A stretch of 26,462 nt of DNA, from positions 1 to 26,462 of the forward strand of contig JBKOUY010000030.1 in assembly GCA_046723645.1 (NCBI GenBank), written 5' to 3'. This stretch comes from DASQUK01 sp046723645 (lineage in GTDB: Bacteria > Actinomycetota > Acidimicrobiia > Acidimicrobiales > VFJN01). Of the stretch, positions 1 to 8,260 are shown piece by piece. Made by a program: the position numbers and the translations under genes. The notes beneath the pieces were generated by a model. The model had not been told where the DNA came from and searched no databases. It saw only the letters and a list, made by a program, of their open reading frames with translations. Numbering within the stretch: position 1 is the stretch's first letter; every line of letters begins with the position of its first letter.

Positions 1-2
1 GC

Positions 3-134
3 GGTGTCTTCGGTGACCTGGCCCCGGCGCTGCCGGCCTCTCAGCTCGCAATCCTGCCCGGAACCACCCACGTCGGAATGCTGGAGCGCGCCGGTTGGAT
101 CTCACCGATCGTCAAGGCTTTTCTCGACGCGTGA
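3..134 (+). CDS. Alpha/beta hydrolase, C-terminal end only (5' part outside window)
   Basis: Only the last 43 residues are in the window, in the third forward frame, ending at TGA 132-134. They contain the sequence LPGTTHVGMLERAGWI, which fits the last strand and catalytic-histidine loop of alpha/beta hydrolases (PGxxHxG followed by a short helix), and the protein then ends in a helix as those enzymes do. The His in TTH would be the triad base. Substrate and start are unknown because the nucleophile region lies upstream of the window. A GC-rich hairpin follows the stop directly, consistent with the end of a transcription unit. Family assignment is by pattern and moderate. Confidence 0.6.
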   Translation, partial: GVFGDLAPALPASQLAILPGTTHVGMLERAGWISPIVKAFLDA

Positions 135-156
135 GCCGCCGGCGGCCGTCGGCGGC
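135..156 (+). terminator. Possible terminator hairpin after the hydrolase fragment
   Basis: A perfect 7-bp inverted repeat, GCCGCCG (135-141) and CGGCGGC (150-156), with an 8-base loop, starts at the base after the stop codon. There is no T tract, so it would be a GC-only terminator of the type common in high-GC actinobacteria, or simply an RNA 3' end protector. Confidence 0.4.
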
Positions 157-436
157 CGGTCCCTCTCGAGGATGACGACGGGAATCCGGCGGTATGGTTC
201 TCCTTTGCGCGCCGCCGGGCCAGGGAATGATCCGCTACCTGGGCACCTGTAGCGTCCCGGGAGCCCGAAAGGCGATGATGCAGGTCCGCGCACGTCTCCG
301 GTATCCGTACTTCCCCGGATTTCGGGGCGACCGGCCCTGATGCCCCGCCGGCGCACCGATGGCCCCGACGGTCGGTTGCGCAAGACTTGCGTCATCACCA
401 CGTGCGGCATCGGTGCAAGAGGACGGGATCGAACAA
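157..436. other. Intergenic stretch, no supported gene
   Basis: This stretch separates the hydrolase tail from the YihY/BrkB gene. Short open frames exist on both strands but have mixed third-position use and no recognisable motif. The promoter of the BrkB-like gene should lie here; I see no convincing -35/-10 pair. Confidence 0.4.
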
Positions 437-1564
437 GTGCCAGATCGGCCCGAGGGTCACGGGAGTGGCAGCGACAACGTCGCTCACCCTGAGCGGCCGG
501 CCCGGTCCGTTCGCGAGCCGGCGCCTGACCAGGGCGACGAACCTGGTGGTGACGCGCCGTCCGAGCGAGTCGATGTTGTCGACGTCGCTCCGGTCGCCTC
601 GGGCGCACTGGGCGACGGAGGCGGGCTGTGGGCGGCAGTGGCGCGCAGCCGAGCACAGGTCACGGCAGGACAGGAGCGGCTGAACGCGCTGATCGACAAG
701 TACCACGACCGGGCGGTGCTCGACGTCGCGCTGCGGATCTACCAGCGCGACCGGGAGGCGGCCGGGACGATCGTCGGCAGCGCCCTCGCCTTTCGCCTGT
801 TCCTGTTCTTCGTTCCCGTCGTCTTGTTCTTCGTGGGTCTGCTCGGGTTCTTCGCCCAGTGGACCGACGCCCACGATCTCAACCAGACAGCCGGGCTCAC
901 GGGGACCCTGGCGGCGCAGATCAACACCGCGCTGACCCAGCCCAACACCACCCGGTGGCTCGCCATCGTCGCCGGCCTCGTCGGCATCGTGTGGACGGGT
1001 CGGTCGCTGAGCAAGGTTATGGTGTCAGCCAGCTGCCTGGCGTGGCGGCTGCCCATCACAACCAAGGCCACAGTGCGGTTGATCGGGGCGATCGTCGCTC
1101 TCGTGGTCGGGATCGCGCTGGTGTGCACGATCACCAACCGGGTGCGACGCGATCTCGGCCTCGGCGCCGCGAGCCTGTCGTTCGTCGCCGTCTTTGCCCT
1201 CTACGGGCTCGCATGGATGGCGATGTCGATGCTGCTGCCGCGAGCGACCAAGGATCCGGGCGCCCTGCTACCCGGTGCCGTTCTGGTCGGGGCGCTGCTC
1301 GCGACGATGCAGGCGATCGCCCAGCTGTACCTTCCCGACAAGCTGGACCGCACCTCGGCGTTGTACGGCGCGATCGGCACGACCATCGTCACCCTGGGGT
1401 GGTTCTTCCTCGTGGGCCGGGGAATGGTCTTGGGAATGTCGCTCGACGCAGTCATCTACGAGCGCTTCGGGAGCATCTCCCAATTCGTCTTCGGATTGCC
1501 CCTGCTCCGCGTACTGCCTCGCAGGTCGGCGTGGATCCGAGACTTCTTCGATCTCGAACGCTGA
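437..1564 (+). CDS. YihY/virulence factor BrkB family membrane protein
   Basis: The protein is an integral membrane protein of the YihY/BrkB family, whose biochemical role is unsettled. After a hydrophilic, acidic N-terminal stretch of about 85 residues comes the family-typical entry segment (RDREAAGTIVGSALAFRLFL), then about six hydrophobic segments; the last (TLGWFFLVGRGMVLGMSLDA) is followed by a short basic tail. The frame stays open up to an ATG at 359, but I prefer GTG 437: the codons between 359 and 437 have poor G/C third positions, and AGAGGA at 418-423 could serve as ribosome binding site, though the 13-base spacing is long. That start gives 375 residues. It is monocistronic in appearance; the next gene starts 129 bases later behind a small hairpin. 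Confidence 0.85.
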   Translation: MPDRPEGHGSGSDNVAHPERPARSVREPAPDQGDEPGGDAPSERVDVVDVAPVASGALGDGGGLWAAVARSRAQVTAGQERLNALIDKYHDRAVLDVALRIYQRDREAAGTIVGSALAFRLFLFFVPVVLFFVGLLGFFAQWTDAHDLNQTAGLTGTLAAQINTALTQPNTTRWLAIVAGLVGIVWTGRSLSKVMVSASCLAWRLPITTKATVRLIGAIVALVVGIALVCTITNRVRRDLGLGAASLSFVAVFALYGLAWMAMSMLLPRATKDPGALLPGAVLVGALLATMQAIAQLYLPDKLDRTSALYGAIGTTIVTLGWFFLVGRGMVLGMSLDAVIYERFGSISQFVFGLPLLRVLPRRSAWIRDFFDLER

Positions 1565-1582
1565 TCGGCGGCGTGTGGTCTC

Positions 1583-1602
1583 GGACGGCGGCACGCCCGT
1601 CC
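1583..1602 (+). terminator. Possible terminator after the BrkB-like gene
   Basis: The 6-bp arms GGACGG (1583-1588) and CCGTCC (1597-1602) enclose an 8-base loop, 19 bases past the stop codon. There is no T run. The call is weak because short GC hairpins arise by chance in DNA of this composition. Confidence 0.3.
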
Positions 1603-1693
1603 TGCCTGGTCGTGAGCCCGACACGCCCTCATCTCCACGGTTCCTCCGCGTGATCTTCATGACCGCGCGATCGCCACGGCGGACGATCTGTAC

Positions 1694-3430
1694 ATGAGCG
1701 ACACGATCGACCTCCGACCCGCCGATCCGGCAGTGGCGGCCGACCGCCCTGTGGGCAACGGCGTGGCCGTCGACGTGCTCGCCGTGACCCGCCAGGCCGG
1801 CGGCCGCCGGCTCCTGAACGAGCTGTCGTTCTCGGTGGCGCCCGGCGAGCTGGTCGCCCTCGCCGGCGGCAGCGGCGCCGGCAAGACCACGCTGCTCGAA
1901 ACCATGGCGGGGCTTCGGCCGCCCTCGGACGGGGTCGTGCTGCACGACGGCGTGACCGTGACGCAGGGCACTGAGGCCCGGATCGGCTTCGTCCCGCAGG
2001 ACGACATCATCCACCGCGACCTACCACTGCGCCGCACGCTGCTCTACGCGGCCGCCCTGCGGTTGCCGGCGGCCACCGACGCCGCCACGATCGCGCGCAC
2101 CGTTGACGAGACGCTGAGCGACCTTGACCTCGCCGACCGGTCCGACGTGCGCGTGGGCAACCTGTCAGGAGGCCAGCGGAAGCGGGCCAGCGTCGCGGTC
2201 GAGCTGCTTACCCGGCCCCGCCTGCTCTTCCTCGACGAGCCAACGTCGGGCCTCGACCCGTCCACGTCCGAGGACGTGCTCGCCGTGCTGCGCCGCCTGG
2301 CGAGCCGGGGCGTCACCGTCGTCTTCACCACCCACAACCCGGCCGACATCGAGGCGTGCGACAGCGTCGTGTTCCTGGCCCTGAACGGCCACCTGGCCTT
2401 CGCGGGCACACCGGCCGAGGCTCGGGCCTACTTCGAGGTCGATCATCTGGCCCGCGTCTACCGGCTCCTCGCCGACGAGGCATCGCCCCGGGAGTGGGCC
2501 GCCCGGTTCGCCAGCGCCCGAACGCAGAGGACGGCTCGGACGGCGCGCGGATCGGCGGCGGCCCTGTCCGAGCCGCCAGTGGGCCGCCCGCCCGACGACG
2601 CGCTCGAGGGCCACGGCGTCGGACCACTGCGACAGTGGCTGCTGCTGAGCCGGCGAAGTGCGGACGTGATGGTCCGCAACCGGCTCACGCTGGCTGTGCT
2701 GCTCGGATCCCCCGCGCTGGTCACGGCGATGATGGCGCTGCTGTTCCGCCCGGGGGCATTGGCGCCACAGGGCCCGGAGGCTCTGGGCCCGGTGCAGATG
2801 GTGTTCTGGATCGCCTTCGCCGGCTTCTTCTTCGGACTGACATACGGCCTGCTCCAGATCGTCGGCGAGATGGCCGTATTCCGGCGGGAGCGGTTTGCCG
2901 GCCTGAGTGTGGGGGCGTACGTGCTGTCGAAGGTGGCGGTGCTCACCCCGGTGCTCGCCGTCGTCGCCGCCACCCTGCTCGGCGTGCTGCGGGTCCTCGA
3001 CCGCCTGCCTGCCTTCGGGTGGGCGACGTATGCCGCCCTGTTCGTGACGCTGCTCGTCGAGTCGGTGGCCGCGCTTGCGCTCGGGCTGCTCGCTTCGGCA
3101 GCGGTGGCCGACGCCGCCCAGGCGACGCTCGCCCTGCCAATGCTGTGCTTCCCGCAGGTGCTGTTCGCCGGGGCGATCGTGCCGGTTGGCGAGATGGCGG
3201 CACCCGGCCGGCTGATCAGCTTTGGCATGGCCAATCGGTGGGCGTTCGAGTCGCTGGGCCGCGTGCTGCCGCTCGACCGCGAGAACGGCGGCGGCACGGT
3301 CGTGGCCTATGCCGATGCCTTCGGCGGCTCGGCTCTCGCCGGCTGGGCGGTGCTCGCTGGGTCGGCCGTGGCGCTGACCGTCGCGACCATGTGGGTGCTG
3401 CACAGGAAGAGCCGTCCTGGGCGGCCGTAG
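1694..3430 (+). CDS. ABCG-like ABC half-transporter (ATPase fused to ABC-2 type permease)
   Basis: This 578-residue protein has an ATPase domain followed by a permease in one chain, the ABCG/White order. The ATPase shows Walker A GGSGAGKTT (residues 58-66), Q-loop glutamine in FVPQDD (about 102), signature LSGGQRKR (157-164), Walker B LLFLDEPTSGLDP (177-189) and the H-loop histidine in FTTHNP (about 214), so it should be catalytically competent. From about residue 330 there are about six membrane segments of the ABC-2 type. It would act as a dimer, most likely exporting a lipid or hydrophobic compound; the substrate cannot be read from the sequence. ATG 1694 has no clear Shine-Dalgarno sequence. 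The gene stands alone between a same-strand neighbour and a convergent one. Confidence 0.9.
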   Translation: MSDTIDLRPADPAVAADRPVGNGVAVDVLAVTRQAGGRRLLNELSFSVAPGELVALAGGSGAGKTTLLETMAGLRPPSDGVVLHDGVTVTQGTEARIGFVPQDDIIHRDLPLRRTLLYAAALRLPAATDAATIARTVDETLSDLDLADRSDVRVGNLSGGQRKRASVAVELLTRPRLLFLDEPTSGLDPSTSEDVLAVLRRLASRGVTVVFTTHNPADIEACDSVVFLALNGHLAFAGTPAEARAYFEVDHLARVYRLLADEASPREWAARFASARTQRTARTARGSAAALSEPPVGRPPDDALEGHGVGPLRQWLLLSRRSADVMVRNRLTLAVLLGSPALVTAMMALLFRPGALAPQGPEALGPVQMVFWIAFAGFFFGLTYGLLQIVGEMAVFRRERFAGLSVGAYVLSKVAVLTPVLAVVAATLLGVLRVLDRLPAFGWATYAALFVTLLVESVAALALGLLASAAVADAAQATLALPMLCFPQVLFAGAIVPVGEMAAPGRLISFGMANRWAFESLGRVLPLDRENGGGTVVAYADAFGGSALAGWAVLAGSAVALTVATMWVLHRKSRPGRP

Positions 3431-3508
3431 AGGCCGAGCGGATAGGCCCGTATGTGGGCACCGAACCCACGGGATTAGCAGCGTGAGCCCAGGCCCACAG
3501 CTCGGCCT
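3431..3508. other. Nested inverted-repeat element between convergent genes
   Basis: A perfect 9-bp inverted repeat, AGGCCGAGC (3431-3439) and GCTCGGCCT (3500-3508), starts directly after the ABC transporter stop. Inside are two mutually exclusive pairings: TGTGGGC (3453-3459) with GCCCACA (3493-3499), or GTGGG (3454-3458) with CCCAC (3466-3470). It could be a bidirectional terminator for the two convergent genes or a structured RNA or DNA element. There is no T tract, and the order of arms does not make a tRNA cloverleaf. Confidence 0.45.
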
Positions 3509-3584
3509 CCGAGCAACACTGACAACGGTTCGTCGAGATGACAGACCTATCCGTACATCTTCTTAGGTCGCGGCAGGCGGGGTG

Positions 3585-4103
3585 TCAGCCGGCGGTGGTC
3601 GTGACCCGTTGGGTGGATCCGTGGCCACGCCAGCCGAGGTCGGCGCAGCGCTCGCAGACCTCCCGGGGGATCACCCCGACACGCATCAGCAGGGCGAAGA
3701 TCTGGCAGCCGAGGCAGAGCCCGAGCGCGGCCTCCAGGCCGGCCGCCACGACCAGCGCGCCTAGCACGGCGTAGCCGGCACCGGGCAGGTCCACGGCCAG
3801 CGCCAGCATGGCCGCGGTCACGGAGAGGACGGCTCCGATGGCCTGAGCAAAGCGTTTCGGAGGTCCGGGCACGTAATGGGGCTCGACGCCCAGCCGCGGC
3901 GTGACCACTCGGGTCGCCAGCTGCCCGAGCGGGCTCAGCGTGGGACCGGTTACCACTCGTGCCACAAACCCGTAGGCGATGACGGCGGTGAGCCACGGCT
4001 GGTCGAGCACGATCGTGGCGAGACCGAGCACCACGACGCCCGACGCGACAACTCGGGACGACACCTCGTTGACGGGATCGGGGAATCCAATGATCGATGC
4101 CAC
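3585..4103 (-). CDS. DUF4395 family membrane protein
   Basis: The 172-residue protein matches the DUF4395 pattern: it opens with a FPDPVNEV motif, has about four hydrophobic segments, a central PLGQLATRVVTPRLG stretch, the GPPKRFAQAIG segment, and the family's cysteine motif LGLCLGCQI near the C-terminus. The function of the family is not known; the CxxC at the membrane boundary suggests thiol or metal chemistry, and relatives are often found near thioredoxin-like genes, but none is present here. I chose GTG 4103 rather than the further upstream ATG at 4193 because family members begin just before FPNPVNE and a GGGAG sits 7 bases ahead of this GTG. The gene is divergent from the MetE-like gene. 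Confidence 0.8.
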   Translation of the reverse strand: MASIIGFPDPVNEVSSRVVASGVVVLGLATIVLDQPWLTAVIAYGFVARVVTGPTLSPLGQLATRVVTPRLGVEPHYVPGPPKRFAQAIGAVLSVTAAMLALAVDLPGAGYAVLGALVVAAGLEAALGLCLGCQIFALLMRVGVIPREVCERCADLGWRGHGSTQRVTTTAG

Positions 4104-4192
4104 GCAGCGGCTCCCAGAACGAATCGCTCGAACGTCTAAAGCTGAGTATAGAGGTCGACTTTCATCGTGGAAGTCGTTCGCCGTCCGCTTCA

Positions 4193-4198
4193 TATGAT
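4193..4198 (+). promoter_or_regulatory. -10 box TATGAT placing +1 on the GTG start of the MetE-like gene
   Basis: TATGAT matches the actinobacterial TANNNT -10 consensus. Counting seven bases from its last base gives +1 at 4205, exactly the proposed GTG start, which implies a leaderless mRNA. No good -35 is visible. The 4130-4200 stretch is also clearly more AT-rich than its surroundings, as expected for a promoter. Confidence 0.5.
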
Positions 4199-4204
4199 GG
4201 GTCG

Positions 4205-5311
4205 GTGCTGGAAGCCCGCAGCGATGTGGTCGGCAGCCTGCTCCGTCCGCCGCAGCTTCTGGCGGCGCGCGAGGAGTTCGCGGATGGCAGGCTCTCCACC
4301 GCCGGGTTCAAGGCCGTCGAGGACGATGCCATAAACGAAGCGCTACTCCTGCAGGAGGAGGCGGGCCTGGCCGTCGTGACCGATGGTGAGATGCGCCGCT
4401 TGTCGTTCCAGAGCCAGGTCCCGGCGGCTGTCGAGGGCTTCGCCGACTGGGATCTCGACGCCTTCCTGTGGGGGGACTGGCATGGCGACGACGACGTCGG
4501 CGAGCTTCGCGTCGAGCGCCCGGCGCTGGCCGTGGTCGCGAAGCTGCGACGGCGTCGCTCCTTGTGTGCCGAAGAATTCGCCTACGCGCGCGGGCGGACT
4601 GATCGGGTGCTGAAGGTGACACTCCCCAGCCCGAGCCTCTTCGCCAACTTCTGGGATCCCGAGCGCGCGCCCACCGAATACCGCACGCTGGAAGACTTCC
4701 TCGCCGACGTTGCGGAGATCCTCAGGGAGGAGGCCGACGAGCTGGAGGGCATGGGAGCCACCTATGTCCAGCTCGACGCGCCCCACTACACGATGGTCCT
4801 CGATCCCACGTACCGCGACTTCTACGCCAGCCGCGGCTGGCCCACCGAACGCTGGATCCAGCTGGGCCTCGAACTCGACAACCGGGTCATCGGTGATCGT
4901 CCGGGTATGACCTTCGGGTTCCACCTCTGCCGCGGCAACCAGGCGAGTCGCTGGCTCGTCGAGGGCGGCTACGAGGCCGTGGCCGATCAGATCTTCGGGG
5001 GGATCCACGCTGATCGCCTGCTGCTCGAGTACGACGATCCCCGGTCGGGGAGCTTCGAGCCACTGGCCGGCGTGCCCACCGATCGGTGGGTGGTCCTCGG
5101 CCTGGTGACCACGAAGCACGCCCGTCTCGAGTCGGTCGACGAACTGGCGAGAAGGATCGAGGCGGCCAGCCGATACGTTCCGCTCGAGCGCCTGGCGGTC
5201 TCGCCCCAGTGCGGCTTCGCCACGTCGGTGCTCGGCAACGCGCTCACGCTCGACGACGAGCGGGCAAAGCTCCGCATCGTGGCGGAGGCGGCTCGCAAGG
5301 TTTGGGGCTGA
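4205..5311 (+). CDS. MetE C-terminal-like (cobalamin-independent methionine synthase fold) methyltransferase
   Basis: This 368-residue single-domain protein has the UROD/MetE catalytic barrel. It opens with the VGSLLRP motif seen at the start of such barrels, and carries the four zinc ligands of MetE-type enzymes: His and Cys in FHLCRGN (about 240 and 242), Glu in LLLEYDDP (about 275) and Cys in SPQCGF (about 336). It lacks the N-terminal half of full MetE, so it belongs to the short, core-type group that includes minimal methionine synthases and epoxyalkane:coenzyme M transferase-like proteins. It probably moves a methyl or alkyl group to or from a thiol; the actual donor is not evident. GTG 4205 was chosen because it coincides with the predicted transcription start and the barrel begins right after it; an in-frame ATG at 4097 would overlap the divergent gene. 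Confidence 0.8.
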   Translation: MLEARSDVVGSLLRPPQLLAAREEFADGRLSTAGFKAVEDDAINEALLLQEEAGLAVVTDGEMRRLSFQSQVPAAVEGFADWDLDAFLWGDWHGDDDVGELRVERPALAVVAKLRRRRSLCAEEFAYARGRTDRVLKVTLPSPSLFANFWDPERAPTEYRTLEDFLADVAEILREEADELEGMGATYVQLDAPHYTMVLDPTYRDFYASRGWPTERWIQLGLELDNRVIGDRPGMTFGFHLCRGNQASRWLVEGGYEAVADQIFGGIHADRLLLEYDDPRSGSFEPLAGVPTDRWVVLGLVTTKHARLESVDELARRIEAASRYVPLERLAVSPQCGFATSVLGNALTLDDERAKLRIVAEAARKVWG

Positions 5312-5350
5312 CGCCCTGGCACCGCGGGGAGCGGTCACCAACGGGGGCGT
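5311..5350. terminator. Possible bidirectional terminator between convergent genes
   Basis: Outer arms ACGCCC (5311-5316) and GGGCGT (5345-5350) enclose an inner hairpin ACCGC (5321-5325) / GCGGT (5331-5335). The structure fills the whole 47-bp gap between the convergent MetE-like and lipoprotein genes, which makes a shared terminator plausible. No T tract is present. Confidence 0.4.
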
Positions 5351-5358
5351 GGCAGTCG

Positions 5359-5901
5359 TCAGGCGTAGTCGTCCTCGTCGTAGGCGTCCAGGCCGAGCAG
5401 GTTGCGGATGGCGTCGGCCGCCGCTCCGCCGTCGTGCTCACCCGCCGCCACCGCGGCCGCGATCAGAGCCTCCCGTGTCTGCGCTTGAGCCGCCTGCAGC
5501 CAGTAGATCTGTGCCTGCTCCGACTCGGTCACGAGTTCGTCGACGGCCGGCTGGACGTCGGACGGCCACGCAGTCGCCTTGAGCGCCTGCACGTGCGTGT
5601 CGTTGGCCTCGGCGACCGACGTGGCCTGCGTCCTGAGGGCATCGACGGGCTGTCCGCCATTGACCGCCTGCTCGAGCGCCTCCAATGCGACGTTGTAGGG
5701 CTCGACGATGGCGAGGTAACGCTCGGCTGCCTGCTCCTTGGACAACGGAGCCGGTGGAGGACTGGTCGTGCTCGGCGCCGCCTCGACCCTGAGAGTGGTG
5801 GTGGGCGCAGAGGTATCCACGGTCCGCAACCACTCGCTGTCGGAGCACGCCGCCCCAACGGCCAGCCCGGCGATGCACGTAACGATCCAGAGTGAGCGCA
5901 A
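5359..5901 (-). CDS. Small putative lipoprotein, function unknown
   Basis: I do not recognise a named family. The protein begins with a short hydrophobic signal (LWIVTCIAGLAVGAAC) with an imperfect lipobox ending at Cys19, so it is probably lipid-anchored outside the membrane. A Thr/Pro/Ser-rich linker of about 35 residues follows, then a roughly 110-residue, alanine- and glutamate-rich region that looks all-helical, ending in an acidic tail (DAYDEDDYA). The TTG start at 5901 gives 180 residues, puts the signal sequence at the very N-terminus and has GGGGAG 6 bases upstream; a longer frame reaches 5976 but would bury the signal. The gene lies downstream of the AraC gene on the same strand, with about 50 bases between them. 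Confidence 0.65.
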   Translation of the reverse strand: MRSLWIVTCIAGLAVGAACSDSEWLRTVDTSAPTTTLRVEAAPSTTSPPPAPLSKEQAAERYLAIVEPYNVALEALEQAVNGGQPVDALRTQATSVAEANDTHVQALKATAWPSDVQPAVDELVTESEQAQIYWLQAAQAQTREALIAAAVAAGEHDGGAAADAIRNLLGLDAYDEDDYA

Positions 5902-5951
5902 GACCTGCTCCCCAGTCCCAGCGCCGGCAGCGTAATCCGCGGAGCTGGGAA

Positions 5952-6794
5952 TTAGCTCCCGCCCGCGAGGCTCCACCCGTGGTCGGAACGACCGATCGCC
6001 TCACGTAGCGCGGAGGGAGGCCGCCCGGTCTCTGCCCGGAAGACGCGGCACAGATGGCTCTGATCGGCGAAGCCGACGTCGGCGGCCAGGCGGGCGAGGT
6101 CGGACTCGCCACCCGCAAGCCGCTCGAGCGCCGCTCGCACGCGCAGGCGCATGCGATGGCGGGAGATCGTGTCGCCGGTCGCGGCACGGAAGATGCGACT
6201 GAGGTGATGGGGCGAGACCGCCAGCGTCCGTGCCAGTGCTGGCAGCGGGTAGCCGGGCTCTGCGGCCAGGAGCTCGCGAGCGCCCTGGACGAGGAGCCGG
6301 CGAGCGCGGGCGGTCGCGGGCCGTCCGGCGCCAACGCGGCGTAGGTCCGCCTGTTCGAGCGTCGCGCCGACGAGCGTGATCGCCTGCTCGACGAGGTGGG
6401 CTTGATCGCTGGCCTCGGGGCCCGATGCGAGGAGCAGCCGATGTCCGAGGTCGAGGCTCGGCGGCACGGGCAATGGGCCGGGGGGATAGGTCTCGTCGCC
6501 GCCCCAGAGCGACGCTGCGAGCGCGGGGGCGAGGGCGATGGCCGTGCAGTCGTCCCCGCTCGTGCGGGGGTGGTCGAAGCGCTCCTCCTCTCCCGGGCTC
6601 ATGCAGTAGGCCAACGTGGGATCGAGCAGGGACTCGACGCCGTCCACGCTTCGTATGAAGCACCCGCGGCGCACGAACACCAGGGCGTGGCGGGTGGTCG
6701 GCTCGACCGCATCGCCCCGCCGCCCCGGGTGGCGACATGCGAAGTCCTCGATCGTGACGGCGTCCGTGTCGAGGATGACCCGCTTGCTCAGCAT
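5952..6794 (-). CDS. AraC family transcriptional regulator
   Basis: The 280-residue protein has an N-terminal cupin-like sensor region (about 1-150, with FVRRGCFIRS and YCMSPGEEERF typical of AraC sensor barrels) and a C-terminal AraC/XylS double helix-turn-helix (about 170-270, with LARTLAVSPHHLSRIFRAATG and LAADVGFADQSHLCRVFRAETG). ATG 6794 is chosen because AGGGAT lies 6 bases ahead; a GTG at 6818 is also in frame. The gene is divergent from the MFS exporter gene with only 26 bp between starts, so the natural reading is that it controls the exporter and itself in response to a compound the exporter handles. That link is inferred from layout; no operator repeat is clear in such a short gap. 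Confidence 0.88.
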   Translation of the reverse strand: MLSKRVILDTDAVTIEDFACRHPGRRGDAVEPTTRHALVFVRRGCFIRSVDGVESLLDPTLAYCMSPGEEERFDHPRTSGDDCTAIALAPALAASLWGGDETYPPGPLPVPPSLDLGHRLLLASGPEASDQAHLVEQAITLVGATLEQADLRRVGAGRPATARARRLLVQGARELLAAEPGYPLPALARTLAVSPHHLSRIFRAATGDTISRHRMRLRVRAALERLAGGESDLARLAADVGFADQSHLCRVFRAETGRPPSALREAIGRSDHGWSLAGGS

Positions 6795-6820
6795 CGCCGG
6801 ATCCCTGCGTTCGAACACGA

Positions 6821-8260
6821 ATGTCCAAGAGCTCGAAGATGGGGCGGGACACGCTTCCCGCTGTGGCCCTTCTCATGACCCTCCTCGCCGGCCAGGCCAT
6901 GGCGAGCATGGACGCAGAGATCCTCGTGATCGCGGCGCCCAGCCTGGGAGCGGACCTGCACGCCTCCGGCGGGCAGCTCCAGCTGATCGTCGCCATGTAC
7001 ACGCTCGCCTTCGGGGCGCTGGTCGTGACCGGGGCGCGCCTGGGCGATGTGCTCGGCCACCGACGGGTCTTCCTGCTCGGGTTGACGGCGTTCACGCTCG
7101 CCTCGCTGGCGGGTGGACTGGCGCCGACGGCGAGCGTGCTGACCGTGGCCGTCGCCCTCCAGGGCCTGGGCGCGGCCCTGATGACGCCGCAGGTGTTGTC
7201 GATCATCCAGCTGTACTTCGTCGGCGAGAGTCGCGCTCGCGCGATCGGTGCCTACTCCATGGTGCTCGCGGCCGGCGTCGCCACGGGGCTGGTCCTCGGT
7301 GGCTTCCTCGTGTCCGTCCACCTGCTCGTTGCGGCGTGGCGCCCGGCACTGCTCCTCAATGCCCCGCTCGGTGCGATCGTGCTGATCAGCGCCCGCCGCT
7401 ACCTGCCCGACACGGCCGGTCGAGGGCCGGCGCGGCTGGATCCGGCGGGCGCCGCGGCGCTGGCGGCGGCGTTGCTCGCGCTGATCGTCCCCCTCACGTT
7501 CGGCCGGGACGCCGGCTGGCCGATCTGGGTCTGGCCTTCTCTCGGCGCGTCCGCAGTGGCCCTCGCATGCTTCGTTCGCCTCGAACGGCGCATCGCTGCC
7601 GGAGGCGGTGACCCCCTGTTCGATCTCGACATCCTGAAGCTGCCAGGCGTCGCCGCCGGGATCGGTGCCGTCGCGCTCGTGATGGCCTGCTACGCGGGCT
7701 TTCTGGTCAGCCTGACGCTGCACCTCCAGGAGGGCCTCCGCTTCTCTCCCGTCGAGGCCGGCCTGATCTTCGCCGCCTACGCGAGCGGCTTCGCCACCGC
7801 CAGCCTCACCTGGACCCGCACGGGCGCGACGGTCCGCGATCGGCTCCCCGTCGTCGGACCACCGGCGATGGCCGCCGCACTCCTCGCCGTGGGCCTGATC
7901 GCACGGGGTGGCCACTGGCCGATAGCGCTGACGATGCCGCTGCTGGTCCTCGGCGGAGCGGCGCACGCGTGTGCGTTCAGCCCGCTCGCCGCCCGCCTCA
8001 CCACGGCCGTTCGCCCCCAGCAGGCCTCGGACCTGAGCGGCTTGGTGCTGACGGCGAGCCTCGTCGGCCAGGTCCTCGGCATCGCCGTGTTCGTTGGCAT
8101 CTACCTCAGCGCTGCCCCGCAGGGTTCTGCCCGCGCATTCGTCCTCACGACCGTGGCCCTCGCCGGCGCGCTGGTGGCGCTCGTCGGCTTGACGTGTCTC
8201 GCTCGGCGGGGACTCCACTCCCCAATACAACGCCGCGCCAGCGCGGATCGTGAGGTGTGA
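6821..8260 (+). CDS. MFS transporter, DHA2-like 14-TM drug exporter
   Basis: This 479-residue polytopic protein belongs to the major facilitator superfamily. It has the motif A loop GARLGDVLGHRR between segments 2 and 3, a motif resembling motif C near AAGVATGLVLGG in segment 5, a membrane entry MASMDAEILVIAAPSLGADL like that of QacA/EmrB-type exporters (MDxTIVNVALP position), and enough hydrophobic segments for about 14 passes. Function would be proton-driven efflux of a small molecule or drug from the cytoplasm; the substrate is unknown. ATG 6821 gives the longest form; ATG 6839 is also possible and neither has a strong Shine-Dalgarno sequence. The divergent AraC gene is the likely regulator. 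Confidence 0.9.
   Translation: MSKSSKMGRDTLPAVALLMTLLAGQAMASMDAEILVIAAPSLGADLHASGGQLQLIVAMYTLAFGALVVTGARLGDVLGHRRVFLLGLTAFTLASLAGGLAPTASVLTVAVALQGLGAALMTPQVLSIIQLYFVGESRARAIGAYSMVLAAGVATGLVLGGFLVSVHLLVAAWRPALLLNAPLGAIVLISARRYLPDTAGRGPARLDPAGAAALAAALLALIVPLTFGRDAGWPIWVWPSLGASAVALACFVRLERRIAAGGGDPLFDLDILKLPGVAAGIGAVALVMACYAGFLVSLTLHLQEGLRFSPVEAGLIFAAYASGFATASLTWTRTGATVRDRLPVVGPPAMAAALLAVGLIARGGHWPIALTMPLLVLGGAAHACAFSPLAARLTTAVRPQQASDLSGLVLTASLVGQVLGIAVFVGIYLSAAPQGSARAFVLTTVALAGALVALVGLTCLARRGLHSPIQRRASADREV

Noticed and set aside
135..160. GGCGGCC-type repeats as a possible CRISPR or tandem repeat
   Set aside because: They form one short hairpin only; there is no regular repeat-spacer pattern here or elsewhere in the window.
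628..1653. 341-codon frame overlapping the BrkB-like gene
   Set aside because: Arg/Asp-rich shadow without hydrophobic or conserved segments, whereas the other frame is a clear membrane protein.
3431..3508. tRNA-like look of the minus strand: 7-bp GGCCGAG/CTCGGCC ends, a GTGGG-TTCGGTG-CCCAC arm and a CTGCTAA loop-like string
   Set aside because: The T-arm-like hairpin is separated from the acceptor 3' strand by about 15 bases, the anticodon stem does not pair and position 58 is not A, so no cloverleaf forms.
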